Positions 24,331 to 32,394 of a stretch of DNA of 64,000 bases are shown piece by piece. The stretch spans positions 1,984,674 through 2,048,673 of the forward strand of contig NW_004457729.1 in the NCBI RefSeq assembly GCF_000203815.1. Reading direction: 5' to 3'. The notes under the pieces are model-generated. The model worked only from the letters and a program-made list of their open reading frames with translations. It was not told the DNA's origin and ran no database searches. The DNA comes from Cavenderia fasciculata (Eukaryota > Evosea > Eumycetozoa > Acytosteliales > Cavenderiaceae). The translations under genes and the position numbers were made by a program. How positions within the stretch are numbered: the first letter of the stretch is position 1; every line of letters starts with the position of its first letter.

Positions 24331-24887
24331 ATGGTATCAGTATCAAATTCAGATCAAATAAGACAAGAATTGGAAAAGTTTAAAAAGCCAGATAATGTTG
24401 CAAATTGGATTCTATTAGGTTACAAGGATGCAAATACTCTAGAGTTAAAAAAGACTGGTTCTGGTGTACCATCTTTGGTTGCTAGTCTTGCAGATAATGA
24501 ATGTTCATACATCTTGATCAGAGTAGTTTACAATGAAAACGATGAAGGTTTCAAGGATGGTATCATTGGTAACAAGGGTAATATCAAGGATGTCTTTATT
24601 GCTTGGACTGGTCCTTCTGTTGGTATTGTAAGTTATAAAAGATAGATAAAAGTTTGAGATAATTGATTATTATTATTAGTTTCTAACTCTTTTTTTTTTT
24701 TTTTTTTTTTTTTTTATTTATTTCAATCTAGATTGAAAAAGGTAAAAAGAGATCACATGTTGGTGACGCCAAAGCTATTCTTCAACCACATCATGCTGAA
24801 TTGTCTGCGATTAGCAAAAACAATTTCAATGAAAAGACTATCAAGGAACGTTCTGCTCCACTCTCTGGTTCTCACGTTCTTGATTAA
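24331..24887 (+). CDS. Coactosin-like ADF-H domain protein
   Basis: Two exons (24331-24627, 24732-24887) give 150 residues, the usual coactosin size. The ADF-H fold is seen from the N-terminal helix (IRQELEKFKKP), the NWILLGYKDANTLELKKTGSG strand pair, YILIRVVYNEND, and the VFIAWTGPSVG segment that ends exon 1. Exon 2 carries KGKKRSHVGDAKAIL, the basic actin-binding helix region, and a C-terminal tail. Coactosins bind F-actin and counter capping. The protein is diverged from the classical D. discoideum coactosin as I remember it, so it may be a paralogue. Exon 2 and downstream DNA are copied in inverted orientation at 28797-29463. Confidence 0.88.
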
Positions 24888-25475
24888 GGATATAATTATA
24901 AAATAAAAAAGGTTAAATCATTTTAAAACATACAACAATCATATTAATTTATTGATTTCAATATATATTATGTAGAAATATCATTGCTCGTAGTAGTTTG
25001 GTTGGGATTTTGGTAGCGAACCATTCTCTGGTCAAAAGACTTTTGTTTGGGTTAAAGTCCAAATTGAGATGTTTTTATTTTTTGAAAAATGGACATTTTC
25101 TCATTTTTAGTGAACAAATGAACTATATTATCAAACCATTTTTGTCTAGAAATTTAATTTTAATCAATTCCTTTGTTTATAATGATTATAGGTATGTAAT
25201 TGATGATAATCAATTGTATTTGATCAGATTTCAGGGAAAATTGGGGCTAAAACGCCAAGTTTCAAAAAAACCTCAACAGTTACAAGCCAGGGTATGTAAG
25301 CTGGTCAAAGCAGTGTGACTTAAGATCTCATCCTACGGGTTCGTGGGTTCGAACCCCACCTCTGGCAAACTTTTTGGTCTTTGTTTTTTCGCTCAAAGTT
25401 GGCAGATTCATGCTTTATTTCACTTGGAAACATCATCATTTAAGCTGTATTGTTACCTCTTGTAAACGTTTTGAA
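24731..25475 (+). repeat. Inverted duplication, arm A
   Basis: Coactosin exon 2, its 3' flank, a tRNA-Leu gene and about 110 bp beyond it align, in reverse complement, with 28797-29463. Identity is high but with many substitutions and small indels. This arm holds the intact coactosin exon and is probably the source copy. Confidence 0.88.
25286..25367 (+). tRNA. tRNA-Leu (anticodon UAA)
   Basis: An 82-nt class II tRNA. The acceptor stem gccaggg pairs with ctctggc (one G-U). The D-arm is tgt/gca with the loop GG. The anticodon loop cttaaga contains TAA. A long variable arm and the T-arm (gtggg-ttcgaac-cccac) follow, with discriminator A. The anticodon stem (tgtga/tctca) has one T-T mismatch at its third pair. 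An identical copy lies inverted at 28905-28986. Confidence 0.85.
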
Positions 25476-26346
25476 AAATGTTCCTTTTTTTTTTATTTGT
25501 TGATACTTTGATCGCAAGCCCAATAGATAGAGTTTGAATCGCTCCAGAAACAATACGGGTCGCAAATGGGCCAGATCATGTCTCAGAGAAAACAACGAGC
25601 TTGCACTATACTCTCCCAATCGAAAACTCGAAACAAAGGCAAGTTCATAAATCGATCAACAATGCTGATGTTACAACAAAAGATCAATACTCTCATTTTA
25701 TAACAAACTACCTCTCCACCTCCTCCATCTTCTTGTCCATCCTTTAATTGATAAATCCATTTTATTAAAAAAGAAGAAAAGTATGTTAATGTTTAAAAAT
25801 GAAAAAGAAAGAATAGATAGATATATTAATATTGATTTATTTATTTATTTATTTATTCATTTCAAATTATTATATCATCAATCATTTCATGAAATATTTC
25901 TTTATATCTTTTATTTAAAAGCCAACCTGTTGTACCTTAACAACCAACCAGTACCTCACAACTGATGATACTTGTTTAAATAGACACCAAATGGAACAGG
26001 TGGAATTGAACTAATCAAATTATTGGCCTTTGATTCGAAAGATCTAGAGGGTGGAGAAGAAGTATCTACGATTAAAAATGAAAAGGTATCAGGGATGGCC
26101 AGTTTCAACCAATCAACAAGGACAATATCTTTGGAGTCGGGTCTCAACCAATGAGAGGAGATTTCAACAAGCTCATTTTACCTTTCAAAAATGCCAGAAA
26201 TATTTAAACCAACCGAAATAAAAATTATTATTTCATCGTTTACATTCAATATGGTCAAGTAGTTTTATTATTATCTCAACCAAAATGGAGAGGGTTGTCG
26301 ATTGGAATTGGTGCTGTTTTTTGATCAAAAAAAAAAAAAAGGTTAT
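25476..26346. other. Unassigned island DNA between tRNA-Leu and the inverted-repeat element
   Basis: No gene with support. The 25490-25720 part is less A+T-rich than usual spacers and reads like decayed coding DNA, but no family is recognised. A minus-strand frame ending at 25956 (about 74 codons back to 26180, containing VLVDWLKLAIPDTFSFLIVD) has protein-like composition and could be a gene or element fragment. 25800-25870 is simple TTTA/GATA-type sequence. Confidence 0.4.
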
Positions 26347-26510
26347 GTTGGGTTGCGGCCAAAACGACTCTTTTTGATGTCCTCTTATACTTATTTAGAT
26401 GTTTTCTCGGCAGGGATTCGGTGAAAAAGAATGAAACCGAGTGCAATCGATAGGAAATGAAGAGTACAACAAGAGGACATCAAAAAGAGTCGTTTTGGCC
26501 CCAACCCAAC
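26347..26510. mobile_element. MITE-like element with 40-bp terminal inverted repeats
   Basis: The left arm 26347-26386 and right arm 26471-26510 are inverted copies matching at 39 of 40 positions (one C/G difference), with 84 bp between them. There is no coding capacity. This is the form of a non-autonomous DNA-transposon derivative (MITE), or of a gene for a hairpin RNA. A clear target-site duplication cannot be read because the right flank is an octamer satellite. Confidence 0.6.
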
Positions 26511-26602
26511 AAAATAACAAAATAACAAAATAACAAAATAACAAAATAACAAAATAACAAAATAACAAAATAACAAAATAACAAAATAACAAAATAACAA
26601 AA
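26511..26602. repeat. Octanucleotide satellite (aaaataac)n
   Basis: About 11.5 near-perfect tandem copies of aaaataac lie between the right end of the inverted-repeat element and the 3' end of tRNA-Ser. The only reading frames through it are repetitive artefacts. Confidence 0.95.
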
Positions 26603-26605
26603 TTT

Positions 26606-26686
26606 CGACATCTGCAGGGTTCGAACCTGCGCTCCCGAAGGAAACAGATTTCAAGTCTGTCGGCTTAACCACTCACCCAAGATGCC
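26606..26686 (-). tRNA. tRNA-Ser (anticodon UGA)
   Basis: An 81-nt class II tRNA read on the minus strand. Acceptor ggcatct/agatgtc (one G-U), D-arm ggt-gagtggttaa-gcc, anticodon stem acaga/tctgt with loop cttgaaa (TGA), variable arm ttccttcgggagc and T-arm gcagg-ttcgaac-cctgc are all intact. A LINE fragment begins about 50 bp upstream of its 5' end, and the octamer satellite abuts its 3' end. Confidence 0.93.
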
Positions 26687-26737
26687 GACTGAAAGTTTTT
26701 TGACTCTAGGCCATTTTATACCCAAAAATTTAGAGGG

Positions 26738-27706
26738 CTACAAGCCCAACCCTACGACGTCAGCAGAGAGGCTGTACCCAAGCCAGCAATGGAACCAGAC
26801 AAAAGAGGAAGAGTACCTCTCAAACAAGTGTACCTCCAAAGGCTGACCATAGCCAACGAAAAGTGGAACGTGTACGACCCGACCCCAGGCCAAAAGATCT
26901 TAGCAACCGATGACAGAGTGTATCCAATGAATGCACTAGCTGCTCTATCTACCATCGTACTACCAAAGGGTCGAGATCTGGTTTGGAAATACGTAACCAA
27001 ATGTCTCCCGCTCGTCAGGGGTGACCCAGTCGCCTCCACCTGTGTGACGTGTGGCAAAGATGAATCCTCCAAGCATTTGTTCTTCCAATGCAAGGAGACC
27101 ACGCTGCCAGTGAAGATACTGAAAGAGGTTACTGCTGCCAACAATATTCCACCACCAGTCTGGGACATCACCCTCCTCAACCTCAAACAAACTCCAATGA
27201 CTATAAACTTGGTCGCTGCAACACGAATATGGTTCCGACGTAATGATCTACGTCACCAAAGAGATGAACCATTCACTGAACAATACCTGCGAGCTAGATT
27301 GATAAGTGATATGCGACATATTATAAAAGTAAACTGGGACAAGACGTTAGAATTATGTAATCGATGGCACTTGGCTCTAATGAACCAAACCGACGAATCA
27401 GTAATACATACGATTACAGAACGAATACAAACTATCATCCTTCGATTCTCCTCCAACTACAACCATCCTACTGTTTACAAGATCGCACTACCTAGTCATT
27501 TGGAGATGTACAAGACTTTGCGTACCCTTCATCTTTAATTGATCACCACAACCTCATTTTTTTCATCCTCCTCAACACCTTCATTTTTTTTTACTCTCTC
27601 TTCATCTGCCAATAATAATAATTTACTAAATAATAATAATAACATCGAATAATTATAAAACAATAATACAGCCAATACTGCTGAGAAAAAAAAAAAAAAA
27701 AAAAAA
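26738..27706 (+). mobile_element. 5'-truncated non-LTR retrotransposon (LINE), C-terminal part of ORF2
   Basis: An open frame (ATG at 26789, stop at 27538, 249 codons; the frame stays open back to about 26738) has the Cys/His knuckle typical of LINE ORF2 C termini. It reads TCVTCGKDESSKHLFFQC, preceded by WKYVTKCLPL and followed by an RIWFRRNDLRH helix. The coding part is clearly more G+C-rich than the spacers. A 3'UTR-like stretch ends in an A-run at about 27684-27706, a plausible poly(A) tail. The 5' end lies some 50 bp upstream of tRNA-Ser, the spacing known for dictyostelid TRE5-type elements. The intact frame suggests a fairly young, 5'-truncated insertion; reverse transcriptase and endonuclease parts are missing. 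Confidence 0.8.
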
Positions 27707-28134
27707 TAGCTATATCTTTAACCAATTTATTTTTAGAACAAGCAACAATCCAAAACAATCCAACATGCTTGACACTATACAATAAGATACATGATCAACG
27801 TCCATACAACATGTATCATAGACATGGACAACCCCCCAGAACAAATTAACTTTAATTCTTCTTGAGATAATCTTTATTTCTTGCTGGTCAATTAAAAAGT
27901 ATAATTAATAAAACTTTGTAACTTCTGAGTACTACTCTTCCCGATAGGAGAGAACAGGAAAAGAATTACTTTAAAAAAAAAAAATTCGCCCCTTTTTAAA
28001 AAATGTTTGGTTTAATTCTTTTATTGTAAGTGATTATTAATTATAGTATAATTGGGTGAGGGGTGAGCTGACGACTTGAAATAAATAACAAAAAGGAGAC
28101 AAAGTTTTTGCCTATAAAAGACCAAAGGCCAATT
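27707..28134. other. Intergenic stretch between LINE tail and truncated tRNA
   Basis: A+T-rich with small runs of simple sequence (A-run at 27973-27985). No open frame, tRNA or repeat recognised. Confidence 0.4.
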
Positions 28135-28177
28135 AAACTTTCAGTCGGCATCTTGGGTGAGTGGTGAAGCGACAGAC
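28135..28177 (+). pseudogene. Truncated tRNA-Ser copy with 5' flank
   Basis: aactttcagtc followed by the first half of the tRNA-Ser (ggcatcttgggtgagtggt to gacagac) repeats the 5' flank and 5' half of the gene at 26606-26686, on the opposite strand. There are two small differences in the D-arm, and it stops before the anticodon. The internal B box is absent, so it cannot be a working tRNA gene. Confidence 0.85.
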
Positions 28178-28182
28178 CTTTC

Positions 28183-28481
28183 ATGTCCTCAGTAAGAATC
28201 AGAAAGTTTATCGGATCCAATATCACCTACTCAATTTGATCCCCTAGCCATTGGTGAGAAGCATAATCAACAACGGTCGCATACAAGGCATACCACAACG
28301 ACAAAGCCACCAGTCTCTCTCTATGCCCTCACCACCAGCATTTGGATCGAAACAGCGAAAGCCACCACCTCTTGTCCACCTCCACTGGATCAAGCTACTC
28401 CAGTTTGCCGACGACACGTCTACATTGCCAAAAACATCCAAGAATTTAATGATACAAAGCAAAGTGATTAATATATTATGA
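28183..28481 (+). mobile_element. Decayed LINE reverse-transcriptase fragment
   Basis: The frame ending at 28481 contains KLLQFADDTSTL, the catalytic FADD box of non-LTR reverse transcriptases, preceded by GRIQGIPQ, the usual G-x-x-Q motif region. Between the two the expected LYALTTS-like segment lies in another frame, so the copy is broken by at least two frame changes. As in the LINE at 26738-27706, codons are richer in G and C than the surroundings. The truncated tRNA-Ser lies directly upstream. Confidence 0.7.
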
Positions 28482-28904
28482 TTTCGTACTAAATGATCTA
28501 ATGAGTTGTAAAGTGATAATGTATATGATGTTAACTATTACATCATTAATCTCGTATATCAATATTAAAAAAATAAAAAAAAGAAAAAAAAAAAGGAAAA
28601 AAATACAAAAATAAATTCAGTATAAAAAACACTCGAGTTCCTATGTATCACCTTACAGGGGCGCATTTTCCAAGTGAAATAAAGGATGCGAAAAAACATT
28701 TTTTTTTTACTTTGTACAAAAGTGTATTTTAGATTTATTTGATTTAATTAGGTTGGCGCAAGATTTCTCATGTCCCTTCATGCGAAAAAACAAAAGTTCA
28801 AAACGTTTACAAGTGGTAACAATACAGCTAAATGATGATGTTTCCAAGTGAAATAAAGCATGAATCTGCCAACTTTGAGCGAAAAAACAAAAGTTCAAAA
28901 AGTT

Positions 28905-28986
28905 TGCCAGAGGTGGGGTTCGAACCCACGAACCCGTAGGATGAGATCTTAAGTCACACTGCTTTGACCAGCTTACATACCCTGGC
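28905..28986 (-). tRNA. tRNA-Leu (anticodon UAA), second copy
   Basis: Identical over 82 nt to the tRNA at 25286-25367, including the T-T mismatch in the anticodon stem, while flanking DNA differs at many positions. It keeps the internal A and B boxes. Confidence 0.85.
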
Positions 28987-29334
28987 ATGTAACTGTTGAG
29001 GTTTTTAGAAACTTGGCGTTTTAGCCCCAATTTCCCCCGAAATCTGATCAAATACAATTGATTTTATATAATATCAATAATTACATACCTATAATCATTA
29101 TAAACAAATGAGTTGATTAAAATTAAATTTCTAGACAAAAATTGATCAAAATTTTACTTAGCTTGTGAAATAGTCGATTTTTTTTCATTCACTTCCAATC
29201 AACTTTCAATCAAAAACATCAGAGAAAGGTTCAATACCAAAATACCAACTAGATTATGACGAGCAATGATATTTCTAGATAATATAGATTGAAATCAATA
29301 AATTAATGAGATCGTTTTATGTTTTAAAATGATT

Positions 29335-29463
29335 TAACCTTTTTTATTGTATAATTACATCCTTAATCAAGAACGTGAGAACCAGAGAGTGGAGTGGAAC
29401 GTTCCTTGATAGTTGTTTCATTGAAATTGTTGTTACATGTGATCTCTTTTAAGCTTTTCAATC
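29335..29463 (-). pseudogene. Coactosin exon 2 fragment
   Basis: Read on the minus strand this matches exon 2 of the coactosin-like gene from its first base to the stop and 3' flank. Relative to the parent it lacks an internal stretch of roughly 60 bases after agatcacatg. Exon 1 and the intron are absent, so it is a non-functional partial copy created by the inverted duplication. Confidence 0.88.
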
Positions 29464-29584
29464 AAAAACAATATTGAAATATAAATATTTGTCAAGTAAA
29501 AAAAATTCAAAAAAATATCTTGTCACAAAGACGATCATACAAAATCTTTGTTTTATATTCATTGACAAAAGAACAAACACAACA

Positions 29585-31760
29585 ATGTACAGTTGGGGAT
29601 CAGGTAGAATAGGTCATGGACCTCTTACAAACAATCTAACACCAACTCTATTAAACTTTAATAATACAAAACAACAACAAGATGATTCTAGTAGTAGCAG
29701 TGGTAACGGTTTAAAGTTTATATCAATATCAGCAGGCAAATCACATTCTCTATTGATTGATGGTATATACATCTATTACTCTTTTCTCTCTCTCTGATTC
29801 TCTACTAACCAATTTAATTTCTTAAAAGAAACAAATAGAGTATGGTTTTTTGGAGATTGTTCAGTTGGACAAAACGGAGATAGCACAGAGAGGACTGCCA
29901 CCTCTGTCAATTATATACCATTCCCAGTTATAGTCAAAGAGCTGGATCAAATCTATACAAGAAAAAAGTTTATCAAGGTTGTTTGTTGCGAGGTATCATT
30001 TGCAATCAGTCAAGACGGTGATCTCTATTCGTGGGGACCATCTCTTCTCCTAGGCTACCCAGTATTGAATGAATCACCCTTTGTACCTTTACCAACCAAA
30101 ATAGTCTTCCCATCCTTTTCACCAGTCTTTATCGTTTCAGTATCATGTAGTCTACATCATTGTTCAGCCATTACAAAAGATGGTCAAGTTTATATGTGGG
30201 GAAAGAATGGTTATGGTAGATTGGGTCTTGGAAAAGAAGAGGAAGAAATAGATATAATTATACCAACATTGATACCTTTATTTAATAATATTAAATCATC
30301 ATCATGTGGTATTAATCATACTCTATTTTTAGATTATAATGGAAATGTTTATTCTTGTGGTAGTGGTTTATCAACTGGTTTTGACCTAGACGACCATGAA
30401 AATCAACCAAGTTTTATTAATCATCCAAAACAAATTATTATTTTAAATGTAAATATTTATAAACAAAAAAAAAATCTTTTCTTTTTGTTTCTAATTTATT
30501 CATTTTCTTTTCTTTTTAGGAGATAAAAGAAATATCAACAGGATATTATCATAATATAATATTAGATAATTATGGAAAAGTATATGTATTTGGAGAGAAT
30601 AGATTTGGACAATTTGGAAATGGTCAAATAGATGAGGGAAGCTATTTACCAACTACAATTGAAGAGATTTTAGATATCTTTGCAGTATCTGTTTGTGCTG
30701 GTGCAGGTCACAATGCAGTGGTTTCAAATTATGGTCAATTGTATCTATTTGGAGGAGCGTTGGTTGAAAATGAATCACCAACATTTAGAATGACCGTTGC
30801 ACTTGGAGGATCAAACAAACAAGGAGGATTTTCAACTGCTCAATTCCCACTTGAACAAAATCAAACAACCAAACTTTCAAATGGAGAAATTTTAGAACCT
30901 ACTAGTTTTATTCAAAATAGCACAGAAGTTGAAATGGATGATGAAGAAAGATTTAAAATTGATTGTCTGCTATCAGAACAAGATCATATTTTAGAATCAA
31001 TTGATAATCTTTTACCACAACGTATAAATGATAGATTACTGGATAATATTCATTTAATTTCTTGTGGTCAATATCATACATTGGCTTTTAATGATATTTT
31101 TAAACCAAAAAGAATAATATCACTTGTTGATAAATGTATAAATCATTTGGCAAGAGATATAGAAAAATTTGAAATAGATTTAAAACAATCAATACATTTT
31201 GGTTTAATATGTAAAATTAAATCAGAAATGCAATTATCTAGATTACATGATCGAAATAGTAGAAAATTATTTTCAAACATTTTAAAAGATTATGAAAACA
31301 AAGATGAAAATAATAATTGGAGTAATTATTTAAATTTATTAAAAAATACTTATAAATTTGATCATTTTTATCTTTACAATTGTATAGATCAATTGGTCAA
31401 TGCAAAAGATATGGAATGTGAAATAGAAATAATAATCAATTTATTAGATAAAAATAATATAGAAAATATTAAAAGTATTAAAATTAATAATATACAAGAT
31501 TATATAATTTTAAAAAATGAAAATCAAAATATTATTTCAATGACTGTAAAGTATAGAAAATAATAAATAGAAAATAGAAATAGAAATAGAAATATAAATA
31601 TTAATATTATTAATTTTTTTTTTTCTAGAAAAATAAGAAAATATGTTTAATTGGGAAAACAACAACAATGATTATATGTGTATTATCAACATTACCAATT
31701 TCATTATCCATAAAACATTTTGATGAAATGATTCAATATTTTATTTCATCTGGTTATTAA
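29585..31760 (+). CDS. RCC1-repeat (beta-propeller) protein
   Basis: Four exons (29585-29762, 29829-30448, 30520-31545, 31629-31760) give 651 residues. RCC1-type blades are seen as MYSWGSGRIGHG, RVWFFGDCSVGQNGD, DLYSWGPSLLLG, QVYMWGKNGYGRLGLG, NVYSCGSGLSTG, KVYVFGENRFGQFGNG and QLYLFGG. Each has the following SxGxxHxxxl partner (ISAGKSHSLLIDG, SSCGINHTLFLD, ISTGYYHNIILD). After residue about 430 the protein is alpha-helical and rich in Ile, Asn and Lys. It ends in a final exon rich in Thr and Ile. RCC1 propellers act as nucleotide exchange or protein-binding platforms; the substrate here is unknown. Confidence 0.88.
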
Positions 31761-32394
31761 AGAGATATAAAGAAAGATATAAATAGAATGTTGTACACTT
31801 ACCACAAACAACCTGAAAATAAATATCACAATAGGTGTTAACAAGATCGATGATGTTGTCAACTTCAAAGTTTTTTAAAAATCTCAAGGCCAACCACGCA
31901 TTTACCTTTTTTGGATGTTGGGCAAGCAAAAAAGAAAATTAAAAAAAAAAAAAAAAAAAAAAAAAGGTACCTTGTTAATTTCGTCTTGGGGCTAAGATAT
32001 CTAAATGAAATAGATTTAATTAATAAACTGTCCTCCTCTTTTCTATCTTTTTGCTTCTTCTCTTTTTTTGTTTTGTTTTTAACCAATATCATTAATAATA
32101 TATTAATATTAATCATTCATATAAAAATTACAAACTAACAAACTTAACCAAGTAGAAGTAGTAGTAGTAATTCTATTTTAAAAATATTTACTTCAATTTC
32201 GTTTTCCCTCCCTTCCCCACAACCACCCTAACCCTTTTTATAAACAAATTTAAAATTTGATAGCAACAACAACCACACACACAGCCCATTAATTAGAGAC
32301 AGAGAGGCAATCACTATTATTATTATTTATTATTATTATTTATAATATATATATTATATTTTTTTTTAGAGATATAAATATTTACTAAAAAAAA
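31761..32394. other. Intergenic region upstream of the histidine kinase gene
   Basis: This contains an A-run (about 31940-31963), T-rich stretches, an ACAC run near 32275 and TA-rich sequence near 32330-32360. No gene recognised. A minus-strand frame over 31741-31929 has splice-like signals on both sides but no family resemblance. Confidence 0.4.

Larger units (their letters stand above)
28797..29463 (-). repeat. Inverted duplication, arm B
   Basis: Reverse-complement counterpart of 24731-25475, holding an identical tRNA-Leu and a deleted copy of coactosin exon 2. The outer break at 29463 falls almost exactly at the exon 2 boundary of the parent gene. A short extra repeat of the motif tttccaagtgaaataaag occurs just outside it near 28667. 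Confidence 0.88.

Noticed and set aside
25956-26180. Minus-strand 74-codon frame with protein-like composition
   Set aside because: No start in good context, no family resemblance and no partner exon; mentioned only as island DNA.
26511-26602. Possible CRISPR-like array
   Set aside because: The units are contiguous octamers without spacers in a eukaryotic genome: a satellite.
26391-26672. Frames with repeated CYFVILLF units
   Set aside because: Translation of the aaaataac satellite and the tRNA-Ser region; no coding meaning.
28707-29057. 116-codon minus-strand frame over the second tRNA-Leu
   Set aside because: It translates the tRNA and its duplicated flank; the same frame is not kept in the first arm.
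31741-31929. Minus-strand frame with splice-like ends after the RCC1 gene
   Set aside because: It is short, overlaps the RCC1 stop, has no recognisable protein features, and lies in simple sequence.
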